Notes under the pieces: model-generated
Told to the model about the DNA's origin: nothing
Databases searched by the model: none
Seen by the model: the letters and a program-made list of their open reading frames with translations, nothing else
Program-made: the position numbers and the translations under genes
Shown here: one piece after another, positions 9,951 to 21,586 of the stretch
Layout: every line of letters starts with the position of its first letter
Position numbering within the stretch: the stretch's first letter is position 1
From: Chlorocebus sabaeus
Lineage: Eukaryota; Chordata; Mammalia; Primates; Cercopithecidae
Direction of reading: 5' to 3'
DNA: 64,000 nt
NCBI RefSeq assembly: GCF_047675955.1
Contig: NC_132925.1
Location: 19,864,688-19,928,687 of the forward strand

Positions 9951-10756
9951 ATATGGGGAAAGATTTAAGTCGTAGATGAAGTACTCTGAGGATGCCTTAA
10001 GACATGGCTCTAGCCTGCTGTTTATGGTCACAACTACATACTCACTGGAAGGTTCATGACCGAGATAAATAAAGCAAGTATTCATCCATATTTCACATGT
10101 TACTCACACACATTGCCACATGGAAGAGATTGCTCTCTTGATGGCTTTTAGGAGCTAGCCTGGGTTTTACCAGCAGTTGAGGTTGCTTGCAGCCTTAGTT
10201 TCTCTCCCTGCCTCCTGCCACTGTCAAAGAGGATTTAGCCTGCCTACGGAGGGTAAAATAATTAGGATAACAGTGCACCAGAGAAAATTCGAAATGCTGT
10301 TACTGTTAGGGAGACCTTTCCAGATCAAGCCACTTAATGCTAGCAACCATGAAGGTATAGTTGCCCCAGAACAGTGTGTGGTTTTCCACTAGCAGTGATT
10401 TTGCCCTAGCGTTGACTGATCCCATGTGGTGGATATATGTAGGTAAGTCTTCTTGGGAACAGAAGGGATGAAGATAAATAAGAGAAAGTTTGAAGTGATG
10501 ATCCGTGGAGCCTGTGCTATATAGGAAAAAAAGTAAAAATAAGAGTGGGCTGTGATATAAGGATATAACACAGAAATAAGGGGATGAGGGTCTCTGTGGG
10601 TCCAAAAAGAAGTGAAGTGGGAGCAACTGCTTGAAAGTTTTAGAAGGACAGCAAAGAATGTTGAGTGAGCAGGATATTTACATTTTGTGTCAGAGAAGAC
10701 TTTTAGCACTACTCCTTGCCTTAGTGTTACCTGAATATGTATCCTTTATTATTATT
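9951..10756. other. Unassigned non-coding sequence
   Basis: No repeat or exon recognised. Overlapping 106-codon minus frames at 10306-10709 look compositional (Ser, Leu and Phe rich) and lack splice context. A TAG/GTAAGT string at about 10440 has no pyrimidine tract before it. Confidence 0.4.
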
Positions 10757-11056
10757 ATTTTTTTTTTTTGAGACAGAATCTCGCTCTGTAGCCTAGGCTG
10801 GAGTGCAGTGATGTGATCTCGGCTCACTGCAACCTTCACCTCCTGGGTCCTGGTTCAAGCAATCCTCCTGTCTCAGCTTCCTGAATAGCTGGGGATTACA
10901 GGCACACGCCACCATGCTCAGCTAATTTTTGTATTTTTAGTAGAGATGGGATCTCACCATGTTGGCCAAGCTGGTCCTGAACTCCTTACCTCATGATCCA
11001 CCCGCCTCAGCCTCCCAAAGTGCTGGGATTAGAGGCGTGAGCCACCGCGCCCTCAT
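10757..11056 (-). mobile_element. Alu SINE, antisense
   Basis: Poly-T followed by GAGACAGAATCTCGCTCTG, CTCGGCTCACTGCAACCTTC, AATTTTTGTATTTTTAGTAG and GTGCTGGGATTAGAGGCGTG. Full length with small insertions (an extra CCTGGT in the left arm). Confidence 0.95.
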
Positions 11057-11394
11057 CCATTTGTTAATGATTTAATTAAAATGTATCGTAGCAAAAATGT
11101 TCAATAGGCCAGGCTGGAGCTCCCAGGTACAACCAAGGTGAAGCTGATTTCACATGACTTAATAATCTTCAAGCCCATGTTTGAATATTTGAACATAATG
11201 ATTGTTGTGTGATTAAATAAAAACAGAGGTCATAGACTCATTCTGTGGTGCACATTTACCCTATAGATTTATATGCTTAGTAGGAAGTACATTAAGTTAT
11301 TATAAGCAGTGATAATTCTATCTTCCAAATCCATTACACTTCAGTTAGATTTAATTTTTACTTATCAATATTTATCTTGATTAATGATCTTACC
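11057..11394. other. Unassigned non-coding sequence
   Basis: No recognised feature. Confidence 0.4.
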
Positions 11395-11490
11395 TCTAGC
11401 TAGCTTACAGGTTCCATGAGAATAGGGACAGTGTCTGTGTCTAGTTTCTCCCATGTTACCTAGCCCAGTACAAGGCATATGGTACTCAGA
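11395..11490 (+). mobile_element. L2 LINE, 3' end
   Basis: Follows the L2 terminal consensus: AGCTTACAGGTTCCATGAGA, ATAGGGACAGTGTCTGTGTC, CCTAGCCCAGTACAAGGCAT. Its last part forms the left arm of the hairpin at 11458-11527, so the normal L2 tail is interrupted by an inverted copy of itself. Confidence 0.68.
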
Positions 11491-11527
11491 GACTTAGGGG
11501 TACCATATGCCTTGTACTGGGCTAGGT
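11458..11527. repeat. Perfect 28-bp inverted repeat, 14-nt loop
   Basis: Left arm 11458-11485 (begins ACCTAGCCCAGTACAAGGCA) and right arm 11500-11527 are exact reverse complements over 28 bases, separated by 14 nt. The left arm is L2 3'-end sequence, and the right arm is its inverted copy. In RNA this would fold into a perfect stem from either strand. Perfect pairing inside a very old L2 implies that the inversion-duplication arose much later than the L2 insertion. Confidence 0.92.
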
Positions 11528-11584
11528 GATGTTTAGGATGGGTCCTTAAACAGGATCAAGGCCAAACCATTTATATTAGAGTGA

Positions 11585-11680
11585 GGCAGTCAAGGTCCTG
11601 ACAGGTAAGTGATCTGCTCAGGGCTCAGAGCCTATGCCAGATCCCAAATCTCGTTCCTCACTCTGTTCTTTGCACCATAT
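11585..11680 (-). mobile_element. MIR fragment, antisense
   Basis: GGTAAGTGATCTGCTCAGGG, CTCAGAGCCTATGCCAGATC and CCAAATCTCGTTCC resemble the antisense MIR middle and 5' part. Confidence 0.5.
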
Positions 11681-12729
11681 CACATTGACATTGAATCAAG
11701 TTCTTGTAGTGATATTCTCTGTGTGTGTTTAGGGCCAAAAGGAAATTATGTTCCCTAAGCTAGAGCTTCCCAACCTGTTTCTCAGTATGACTCACAGAGA
11801 AATTGGGGATATTTGTCTAGAACAGTATGATGAACAAAGGAGGCTTCGGAAGGCAGCTGAAGAAAGAGGTCCCCTAGGACACTAATGCCCAGAAACCTCC
11901 AGGCTACCCCAGGGGGATCATACCTTCACAAACCTCTCATCTGCTGTGCTCCCTATAACTGTTAGAAAACTCTTTCTAAGTTAATATTAGATCACTTGAA
12001 CATCAGTCCCATAGTGCACAGATACAATAGTTTCCCAGGCTTTAAGACTGTATAAAAATTGTTCTTCAAACCAAAAAGAAACATGATCCTTTTCATTGTA
12101 TTTCTTGAAGTACCTGATATACTTAGACACTACTGTATCTGTAAATAAATTATGATACCTTATAAATTTTTAAAGGAAATTTACAAATGTTATTTTCTAG
12201 TAATTACCTTGAAAGATTCCATTGGTCCAGGAAAATGTTTTCTGAAGCAGTGTTAATCCTGCTAGCTAAACATATCACTTAGTCCCCACTGTGAAATGAG
12301 GGATATGTGCTTAAATTGTGAAACAAATATATGAGTCAGGTATTTTTCCTTTGAGTCTAAGTGGTTTATGACTTTCTTTCCTGTTCTTTGTATATGTGGG
12401 AGTTCTATAATTTTTTATCAAGATGAAAGGTTGGCCTGTGTTCTTACTGGTGCAGGCTGTCACATTTCTCTCTGTTGCCCAGTCAGGTGCTATGGCATGT
12501 GCTGCTTCTGGCATAGTGTACTCTGTGGATGTACCAGCACGTTCTTCAGGGTCGTGACTGATTTTCCAGACCTTTGGAATTGAGATAAATATTAAATTTG
12601 TAGCTGTCTCTGAATGTCTTCCAGATACTTTTCTTCATTTGTTTGTTTGTAGGGTAAACATACCTGATAGCAGCAATTTAAGCATACCTTTAGAATGACC
12701 CTGTATGGCCAGTGCACCTGAATGTGTGT
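11681..12729. other. Unassigned non-coding sequence
   Basis: About 1 kb without a repeat family I can name or an exon-like segment. Short frames near 12311-12583 have no supporting context. Confidence 0.4.
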
Positions 12730-13186
12730 TCCAAGGTAGGGAATCCAGGAATGGCCAACCCGGAGATTCGTTCCTTACTATAATAAATATCTGAGCCCCC
12801 TGCTCATCCTGTGGAACATGGGCTTATTGGGAATTGCAGCCCTGAGTTTTAGGTTAAATGACGGTTGCCAGATGGAGGTCATTAGGGGGAGGGTGTTAAA
12901 TGAAAATTCTCTATAAACTGCATGCTCTTTGCAAGCAGTTGTGGTTTTCCTGCCCAGCCCGCAGCCACTGGGCCATGCAATTATATTGTCCAGCCTGCTG
13001 CCACTGGACCATTTCTATACATAAGGCAGTTCTCCTGTCCAGCCTGCCACCACTTCTCCACTCTCTCCCCGTATGTAAGCCCCTAGTAAACCCCATGTCT
13101 CATTTGCTGCCTCTGGGTCTTTTCTTCGGCCTCTCTAACCTTGTGCCTTCCCTTCTGAGGTTAATAGGGGTTCAGCACAACAGTGT
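12730..13186 (+). mobile_element. Solitary ERVL LTR, MLT2 type
   Basis: The 3' half matches MLT2 LTRs: TATAAACTGCATGCTCTTTG, several diverged CAGCCTGC(T/C)GCCACTGG-type units, then AAGCCCCTAGTAAACCCCAT (AGTAAA in place of AATAAA), TCTTCGGCCTCTCTAACCTT and a CACAACA end at 13186. The 5' boundary is uncertain. No internal retroviral sequence adjoins it, so it is a solo LTR. Its reading frames are compositional. Confidence 0.75.
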
Positions 13187-14264
13187 TTTAACAGAGAAAT
13201 TGATATTTACAGGGATACATCTCACAATATCTCTTAGGAAAGGTAAATAAAATGTTCACAACTTGTAGGTGAATAATTCCTTAGATAAATTGTTTCTTAA
13301 CTTGGGAGGAGTTTGGGAAGGGACCTAAGCAGGCTGCAGAGGCTGGGCGTGGGAGCTTGTAATGAATGGCTGGAAGTTGCAATGGTCAACTCCAGGCAGA
13401 TCTCCTGGGGTGAAGCAGCTTCTGCCACCAGTAGCCCTTCCTTTCTGTTCCTTTCATAGCCCCACTGCTCTATCTGAAGCCCGCACCCTTCCAGAAAATT
13501 GATGGGTAGATTTTTTTTTTTTTTTTTTTTTTGGCTATATACAGTTTAGAGCTTAAGACTAGATATAATTCAGTCTAGCATATTTCTCCTTCCCCAGAAA
13601 TGATTGTTTTTGTGCAGAGCCCCATCACAATAGTATGGAGACTTAGACTGAGTTCACTCATCACTAACAATTAACTTTATAAACATTCAACAAGTAGGAC
13701 AACTGTTATTACTGTTACTCAGAACCCTTCGCTCTGTATCTACAGTTTGATTTAAGATGCCACATTTACATGGCATTTTCAACCTTCAAACTCTAGCAGA
13801 TTTTAGAACTAGGTGGATGAGAATAGAATCATTCTAGTAAATGTAGTGTGACAGATTTGAAAAATCATTTGGTGAGCAGGATCTCTGTGAAGTTATATGG
13901 GCCATGTGTACAAGACGTAACTGAAGAAAATTAATTCAACAGAGTATGCCATACTTGAACGACACAGAGATTTACTCGAACTGAACTAACTCAATCTGGC
14001 AGAACTCTGAGCAGTGTTGATTGTAAAGCCTGGATGAAAATAGATCGAGTGTGCCTGACTGAACCTCTGTACTGCCCCACATGCTACACAGGTGGGGGAC
14101 TGGATGGCTGTTAGGTGATCATTGCATTCTCTTTTGGATCCCTATTGAGAAGAAATGATAAGAGAGGGAAAAGAGATGGGGCAAGAACAGTCTGAAAAAA
14201 AAAGGATAAAGTTCTCAGACTCTCTTCAGACTCTAAGAAGAACTTTCTTAAAAGCTTGGATTAG
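13187..14264. other. Unassigned non-coding sequence
   Basis: No gene or repeat family recognised. A 22-base T run stands alone at 13511-13532. Confidence 0.42.
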
Positions 14265-14425
14265 GTCTGGCAATGGATATAAGCAAAGGACTCTTGGAGT
14301 GTATTCTTGGCTCTTAGCCCCACCTCTGACTTTGAGCAAATCAGCTGACTTCTCTGTCCATAAAATAATAATCCCTCTGACATTAATACTTACCTCATGA
14401 GGTTATCTAGAGGATAGTGTTGGTA
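14265..14425 (+). mobile_element. MIR SINE
   Basis: CACCTCTGACTTTGAGCAAA, TCAGCTGACTTCTCTGTCCA, TAAAATAATAATCCCTCTG and TACTTACCTCATGAGGTTAT follow the MIR order from the tRNA-related part into the core. Confidence 0.68.
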
Positions 14426-14884
14426 ATAATGTCTTGTGTTTACATCATTCCTTTCACAGAGAGCTCAAAGCACTTTACATACATTGAGAGTGAAGCTTCT
14501 TGTGAGGAGTGAATAGAAGTGTTCACTTTCTGGAAATGAACTTAGGCCATAAGAGCCCGAATTTAATGCATTGCAGGAAGAAATATGGTACATAGTGATC
14601 CAGTGGGCCAAATGAATTTTTTATTCCACGAAGATTCCCATCCTGCCTCCTTATTTTGTGAATTGAGGAAATATGGTGAGTCCATACACCTGGATGGGAG
14701 ATCCCACATATGCAATTAGAATGGTCTCTCATGACACATGCAGAGATTGAAGAACAGTCTGGACATTTTTTGATAACGTACTTTGGGCCTTGGTAGTAAC
14801 TGAAAGGCACCTGGGAAATCTTAGCTCAGAGCTACAGAAAGACACTAATGGATCCCAGAAATAAAAATGTAGATATGGAGTGTT
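14426..14884. other. Unassigned non-coding sequence
   Basis: The first 80 bases (with TCAAAGCACTTTACATACAT) may be another MIR or L2 scrap. The rest is unrecognised, including a 95-codon minus frame at 14523-14810 without splice sites I trust. Confidence 0.35.
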
Positions 14885-17100
14885 TTATCTATTTATTTCA
14901 CCTCAATTCAGCCAATATTCCTTGAGTGCCTTTTATATACATGATTTTGAGGGATGTGGAGAATGAGAGACACAGCATGCTCAGGAAAGTTAACCTGGTA
15001 TTAGCAAGGAGAAGGAGTAAGAGTTACAAATAGTTAAGTGCAGCAGTATGTGGGAGTGTCAGAAAAGCATCACAGTACATCAGTACATCTACTTGGGCAA
15101 TCTCAAACATGTATTACTCATGTACCAAGCAGTATGCTCTTCACAGAGAGAGATAATCTCTGCCTTAGGGATCCTTGGGGAAAACATGTGCAAAGAGATA
15201 GTTTTAGCACATTCTAGTAAAGGCAGTGATCAAGGGCGCCTAGCCTTACGTGGCAATTTAGGGAAGGTACCTTGGAGGATGAGACTTCTCCTAAAGTCTT
15301 AAGAATTGAAAAGAACATGGGAAGGGAATTCCAGGCTAGGAGAGTAGTATGTTCATAGGCCCTCAGTGTTTAGCCTTCTTTGAACAAAAAAATGGCAAAC
15401 TACAGACAGTTTGGTCTTATTATAGCCTAAATTGTACTTAGGGGTATGAGTGAGAAACAGGGATTAAGATAAAGGAGCTGTTTTGCTGTCTTGTTTACTG
15501 TTGAATAGTACTACGAAGTAGGTCCTGAAAAAAAAATTTTTTTGAAAACAAAAAACAAAAAGCAAAAAAAAATGAATGATATGTTGGCTTTAAGTCCTTG
15601 CAGGCAGGCTATCCAGGCAAATAAACATGGAAGGTGATGGCAGGTAATCAGGGCTGGAAATACAGATTTGGGAGTCACCCCATATCAGTGGCATTTAAAA
15701 TCAAGAGCAAATGAAATTGCACAAGGAGAATGTATAGAATGAACAAATTACCAAGAGTGAAGCCTTGAGTAATATAGACGTTTAAGAAGCAAACAAAAGA
15801 AGAAGAACCCATGGGGAAACTGGAAAGGAAAAAACAGAGAAATAAGAAAAAATGAGAGGAGAGAATTGATACATGTTCCTCAGGTATGGCATTATGGAGT
15901 TCACTGGTGTCTCATCAGAGATGTTTCAGTGCAGAGGCCAGGGCAGAATTGACATTGTGTCTTGTTTTAAGGTAAATGGGTAGGGTGAGAAAGTTGAGAA
16001 GAGTTAGCACAGACCTCTCTTTCAAGTCACTTGGCTTAGAAGAGAAGGAAGAGTATGGTTTGTGGGGTGCAACCCAGGTTCAAGAAGCAAAAAGAAAAAA
16101 ATTCATTTGATAAAAGATTTAAATGGGTTTCTGGGTTTAGAGGAAAGAGTAAATAGGCACTGAGAATTTAAAGATTTAGGAAGTAAAGGGGATAATTAAT
16201 GGAGCTTGGTCCTGGGAGTGCTGAAAAGGGGGGCCATGTGTGGAGGGCAGGATCTTGACCTGGAGTAAGAATACCTCATCTTCTAATTGAAAGAAAGTGC
16301 ACAAGGACAGGTCCAGGCATATCTAAAAAGGGGAGGAGAACAATATTGGGATAATGTATGTATAATTGTCTTATTGAAGTAGAAAAATGATGTCATCTGC
16401 AGAGAAGGATGTAGCCTTGTTTGGGGTCTTGAGCAATATGACAGTTTGGAAACATTGCTTAGTAAAATAAGAGCAAGCTAAGCAAGAATGAGTAGGAGGT
16501 TGAGCCAAGTTGATGGCCTATTTGTGACTGAGGAATGCAGATTTATATAGTTGCGTCAGTCTGAAAGCTGACTTTTTCTTCCAGCTGAGCTCAGCAGCTT
16601 GGTCACAGGAATATAGAAGTCTATGTTTGAATTGATTCTAAAGATATTAGTGAAAGAATAGTTTCAGTAATGAGCCATGCTATCCCAAATGGGTAAAGCA
16701 GTGAGGCCAGGAAAGAGGTCAAGGAACTATGGTTTTCCAGAGATTGGAGAGCAGAGGTAGTGAGAGCAAAGGCATGGGGGGCCTGGAAGGATCAGAGATT
16801 GTGGTCATCTTCACATAATGGATAGGAGGCAGCCCCACTAGATGATTAGTTGCAGGGTATGACCTTGGAAATCCATGACCATGGAGATGAAGGAGGTGAG
16901 GAATTTATAGATTGTTGGATGGCTTGTCTAGATGGATACTGAAGTCACTCAGGATGGTGAGAGGACAAAGGATATGTTAAAGGTTGTTGCCAAGTGCCCT
17001 AGTCATGAATAAGTGTTGTGGAGGGACCAGGATATTAGTAAGGGGACATCAATGAGAAAAGATAATTGGATAACATGAAATGCAACAAATGAGTCTGTTA
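14885..17100 (-). mobile_element. L2 LINE, long antisense copy with internal losses
   Basis: Starts with the antisense 3' end (TTCAGCCAATATTCCTTGAG, TGCTCTTCACAGAGAG) and continues through GGTACCTTGGAGGATGAG and GGGAATTCCAGGCTAGGAG. From 15600 it resumes with GGCTGGAAATACAGATTTGG, GTCACCCCATATCAGTGGCA and AGTGAAGCCTTGAGTAATAT. It reaches the ORF2 5' region near 16190-16400 (GGGGATAATTAATGGAGCTT). A middle portion is missing, and an A-rich patch sits at 15530-15572. Coding capacity is entirely lost. Confidence 0.6.
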
Positions 17101-17239
17101 CATCAGAGGCATTAGGGAGTAATGGTTTAGAAGCATTATAAAAAGGAATAATCAGTTAGGCATTGTCTTAAAATTTGGTTGAGCCACATAAACTTGTTGA
17201 TATTGGAGTATTTTGACATGTAAAAATAGTAATTTCATG

Positions 17240-17440
17240 TGGTTCAACCTCATACTTTGTGTGCATTAAATCATTCATTCTCACAACTACCTTCTGAAAT
17301 GGTTTATCATTTTGCAGCTGAGAAAGTGAAGGCACAGAAATAATAAGTAATTTGCCCAAAGTCATCTGATAAGTTTTGGAGCTCAGTTTCAGACCCCGGC
17401 AGTCTGGTTTTAGAGACTACAATCGCTCTCTGAATAGGGA
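17240..17440 (-). mobile_element. MIR SINE, antisense
   Basis: TTCATTCTCACAACTACCTT, ATGGTTTATCATTTTGCAGC, GAAATAATAAGTAATTTGCC and a CAGACCCCGGCAGTCTGGTT end follow the antisense MIR consensus. Confidence 0.78.
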
Positions 17441-17759
17441 ATGCCCACCTTCCCCTCACTGCCCTTTAGGCCTTATGGTGTGTAAGGTGGATGAGACCGA
17501 ACTCCTCTTAAGCATGTAATAAACTGAGATAAATGCTGTAAAGGAAATGAATGTAAAGTAAATGTAAAGGTTCACTAGTCAGTTTTGAAGTCTCATTCTC
17601 ACATACTCTGTGCTTCCCCACCCAGTCTGTGTTCGCTTTCACTCCCAAACTTCTACCTAATTGCAGAACACTTTCTCTACATTTTGCCTAACTGAAACTT
17701 AGCATATCCCTGCTTTTCTTGTAGTTCACTAGTAGATAAGTAGGAAATAGTTCTGGACA

Positions 17760-18345
17760 TTGCATGTACAGGGTCACAAGAGTTTAAAAAGAGCAAGGAA
17801 AACAATTCATTCAGTAAATGACAAGACATTCTGTATATGGGATATGAACTGGGCTGGGAGAGAGGTAGAGTACTTAAGAGAGAGTGCTAGGATAGACCTC
17901 AAAGGATTTTTTTTTACCATTTTAAATACCTTAAACATTATACTATCTGCTACAGCCAGCCATGGAAAGATTTTAAGAAGCAAATGTTGTGAGGATATTA
18001 TAGATAAATGTTGGTGTGGATGCAATTAAAGGGAAAAAGACTAGAGGTGGGAAGATGGGTTAGGAAGCTGTTGCCGTCATTCATGTGAAGGAATAGGGCT
18101 TGGCGGTGCTCCTACCTGTGTGATTGAAGAGGAGGGGCTGTATTCACAAGATATTTGACAGCAAGGATTGGCAGGTTTTGGTGTCTCTTAAGAGAATATG
18201 GGATGCTGGAACCCATAAGTGAGATCACCGCACAAGGAAAGAAGTCCGTTTGAAAGGAGAGATGAGGAGTCCTCTTTTCTACATGTTGAATATGAGATGT
18301 CTGTAGAATCTGGGTAGAAATACTGGTATGGGACTCAGGAATGAG
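17760..18345 (-). mobile_element. L2 LINE, middle portion, antisense
   Basis: AGACTAGAGGTGGGAAGATG, GGTTAGGAAGCTGTTGCCG, GAAAGGAGAGATGAGGAGTC and CTACATGTTGAATATGAGAT match the antisense L2 middle in order. This is the portion missing from the neighbouring copy at 14885-17100, so the two may be pieces of one rearranged insertion or two independent copies. Confidence 0.6.
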
Positions 18346-18364
18346 GTCTCACAGGAGATGCAGA

Positions 18365-18415
18365 TGAAAATATGTTAGTATCGCTTAACCTCTCTGAGCC
18401 TCACTTCCAAAATTC
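18365..18415 (+). mobile_element. MIR core scrap
   Basis: CGCTTAACCTCTCTGAGCCT followed by CACTTCC resembles the MIR core. Very short. Confidence 0.4.
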
Positions 18416-19189
18416 CCACTTCCCCCATCAGCTTCTGTCTTGCAGCCACTCCCTGATCTAAGTTGGTACTAGAGTGTAGGGACAGAGCCCTGGGTGAACT
18501 GTGGCTTTAGACCTGCTTTCATCAGGACCTCACACTGTGGAATCACAGGTGTCTGTATGGTGGGGTCTAGGATACACACTGACCCCCAAACTTTTGAAAG
18601 GAGTCCTCTCCCTGCAACACCATTCCATAAAAGAGTACAGAATTGGTTCCTAGCATGAATGAATGAATGAATAATCACGTTGGGGCCTCTGGATATAGAT
18701 CATTCTAAAAAGCACCTATACACTCTTTTGGTAGGATTTGGTACAGGTAAGATTATGTAAACCTGGTTGCTGACCTAGATATATGTAGTCTTGATGGGAA
18801 ATATGGATTAGTCATAAAATTAGCACACTGACATGGAGTATAGTCAGCAAATGGATAAGATGGTTAAGTATCTATAATATAGTTTGACTAAGTAGTAAGT
18901 GAATCAGTACGAATATTATTGAGAGGAACCTGGTTCTGACAGATAGAGGGTAGTGATATTGCAGACATATAAAAATAGAGACTAATATGCAAAGTGTGGG
19001 GAAAGATGTCATTCAACCAGTCTTTTTATGGGCTTAATAAATTTGATAAGGGAATAGGAAGACAGCTAGTCATCTCTTTCCCTTAGGTTGAAATAAACTT
19101 GACCCAATAGAGTATCCTAGTTTTGTTCATTTGCCGAATTGACTTAGATTAGAAATTAGAAACGAATTCCATGGCAGGATTACTAGACT
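18416..19189. other. Unassigned non-coding sequence
   Basis: No recognised repeat or exon. A short (AATG)n-like patch lies near 18655-18672. Confidence 0.4.
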
Positions 19190-19560
19190 GTAAATTCATT
19201 AAGAAGTCTGATGATATCATAAACTGCGAGAAGCCTCTGTCTTACAGCAGCATCGGAAACCTCCGCATTTGAGTTCGTGCTGGTAATCCATTTTATTTCT
19301 CTCCATTAGTTATTATAATAATAACACATTGGTGACACCATCTCATTTTCTGCCTCTAGTGCTGTCTACCGCTGGGCACAGCTGCTCCCAGTCATTCTTT
19401 CCAGAGTAAATAACGGTTCATGTTTCCACAGGCTGTCGCGAGAGCTTTCTATGCTTATGAAATGTGCCCATGTCACCACCCTGTTGGGAAAGATTGAAGG
19501 TATGGGCAAAGCCAAGGAACTGCATGGGAAAGCCAGAGCTTTACCCCTACCCTAAGATAT
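19190..19560. promoter_or_regulatory. Repeat-free, CpG-retaining block; candidate conserved element
   Basis: At least seven CpGs survive here (CTGCGAG, ATCGG, CTCCGC, GTTCGT, ACCGCT, AACGG, GTCGCG) in a region where older sequence has lost nearly all of them, and no interspersed repeat is visible. Its right part holds an exon-like segment (19432-19499). It could be an enhancer, a cassette exon or an unmethylated block. Conservation alignment would decide. Confidence 0.3.
19432..19499 (+). other. Exon-like 68-nt segment (candidate)
   Basis: Upstream, TGTTTCCACAG ends at 19431 as a plausible 3' splice site. The segment then runs GCTGTCGCGAG...GATTGAAG, followed by GTATGG at 19500 as a plausible donor. 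Two of three frames carry stops. The remaining frame is open for 22 codons (LSRELSMLMKCAHVTT and on). I do not recognise the peptide. The pyrimidine tract is only moderate, so this could be chance. Confidence 0.25.
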
Positions 19561-21227
19561 GTTTTTTCTCTTGAAGACATTTAGATTAACTGCATGTTAA
19601 TGATGTGAACTTCCATAAGTGTGAGGCAAGAAAATTCCATCACTTGCATCTGTCTGATGCAGGCCTTTTGCTTTGGAACTTTTTCTTTCATGTTAGATGT
19701 AAATAATGAACTCCTTTGTTGTGAGACGGTTTGTTACAAGGAGGTAAACACGTCAGCAGAGAGCATCTTTTGATCTTCACGCCTTTGGCAATAAAAGCTG
19801 AGAGCAGAAATAGGCCAGAGAATTTGGGACAGAAACCACTAAAAGCTCTCCTTTTATCTATTCACAAAATTAGGTGCAGAACTATAGGAATAATGGATAC
19901 AATGACAATTATTAAGAAAGATGAAGGGCAAAATGAGGCCACCTAAATAATAAAAGCCAAGGTTTAGATTTCATGATCTGCTTTAAAAGTCAGTGAATTC
20001 TCTGAAAAACTAGGAGCATTATATGGAAACATCATAAACAAAATGAGTAAAAATGTTTTTTTCTCTCTCTTCCTGCGATCTCATTAGTGGATGTTAAAAA
20101 ATGTTAAATACCCATTTGAGAATACATGTTATAAGAACACTGATTTTCTGTGTGTGTATGCAAAATTGCAAAAACTGGTATGTTTTAATGCCTTAATTCT
20201 GTGAATCTTGTCTCATGATTGTTAATTCAGTCTTCTTCTAAATATTAAACCACATATTCATATAAAGTAGAAATCTAAAATATGCAGTTATAAATACATA
20301 TGAAAATTCTTCTTTTTTTCCCTTATTTTGAAAGTTTAAGCTTTATTGCCAGGTTTTATTGGTAGAAATCTAATGTTGCTTTACTTCATGAAACTTATCA
20401 ACATCCTCCCTTCAGCTCTTATAGAATTTATACTCACATCCTATAGGTAAGTAAATAGATTGAGGAGGAAAACCACTTCTGTAAGAAGAATAATAAATAA
20501 ACGTCAAACTTGATGAAAAAATAAATAGATCTGCACTCAAAAACCTGTTTAAGCTCACTTTTTCCCCAGTTTGGGTAGCTTTATAATGAAGGCAGAGATT
20601 GGGATGCAGGTATCATGTTACATGTTAAATACCCCTATTCTTAGGCCTGGTGTTCGTTGTTGGTGGCAGGTGGAGGCATGGTTGCTCTAAGTTTTAGGTG
20701 TTCTTGATAGACAATATATAATTGATAAATAACTTTTCAAAGATCTTGCATTATTTTCTATTTTATTCCACTGTTTCCTGTAACCCACAGTACCAAATAG
20801 CTGGCTCAATTGCTGTGTGATAAAAGGAAATCTGAGACTATGTACCAATTCCTTCCAAGTTTAAGAACAAGAAGGTTTTCTGAATATTTTTCAGAGGCAG
20901 ACTGGGGAACTGTTTCTTTTTAATGGTCTTTTAATTTGAAAGTTAAACTAAATCCTTCTAATTGCTTGTAGGTATTGGACAATATGAGTATTTCCATTGG
21001 ATAACATGGAAAGGACAATTTATCATTGAAGGACTTGTTGTTTTTATCTTAGCTGAATGGGGTGCCAGTATATACAGTTCGTGCTTTCAAGCACAGGTTG
21101 ATTTATTATGGTTTGGACCTGCAGTTTTTAGAAGGGATCACAAACAGGATTTTTCTTTTTAAATTTAGTAAAGCCCATTTCTTACCTTGTTGACTGTCAC
21201 TATCAGGTCAAACAACTTAGCAGGAAT
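19561..21227. other. Long unassigned non-coding stretch
   Basis: About 1.7 kb of AT-rich sequence without a repeat family or convincing exon. A TAG/GTAAGT junction at about 20447 is preceded by only a weak pyrimidine tract. The 66-71 codon frames here have no context. Confidence 0.42.
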
Positions 21228-21242
21228 AAAAACTCATATTTG

Positions 21243-21571
21243 GGCAGGGTGCAGTGGCTCACGCCTGTAATCACAGCACTTTGGGAGGCCAAGGCGGGTG
21301 GATCACCTGAGGTCGGGAGTTCGAGACCAACCTGACCAACATGGAGAAACCCTGTCTTTACTAAAAATACAAAATTACCTGGGTGTGGTGGTGCATGCCT
21401 GTAATCCCAGCTACTCTGGAGGCTCAGGCAGGAGAATCACTTGAACCCAGGAGGCGGAGGTTGTGGTGAGCCGAGGTCATGCCGTTGCACTCTAGCCTGG
21501 GCAACAAGATTGAAACTCTGTCTCAAAAAAAAAAACAAAACCAAAAAAACAAACAAAAAACAAACAAACAC
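21243..21571 (+). mobile_element. Alu SINE, full length with TSD
   Basis: Starts GGCAGGGTGCAGTGGCTCAC, with both monomers complete and an A-rich tail with CAAA units. TSD AAAAACTCATATTTG (21228-21242) recurs as AAAAACTTATGTTTG (21572-21586). Confidence 0.96.
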
Positions 21572-21586
21572 AAAAACTTATGTTTG

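Noticed and set aside
10434..10446. TAG/GTAAGT as a second recursive splice site (also near 11600, 20447, 23303, 48321)
   Set aside because: None is preceded by a long uninterrupted pyrimidine tract like the one at 59201-59232.
13511..13532. Poly-T as the tail of an antisense Alu or L1
   Set aside because: No SINE or LINE body follows on either side; treated as a simple tract.
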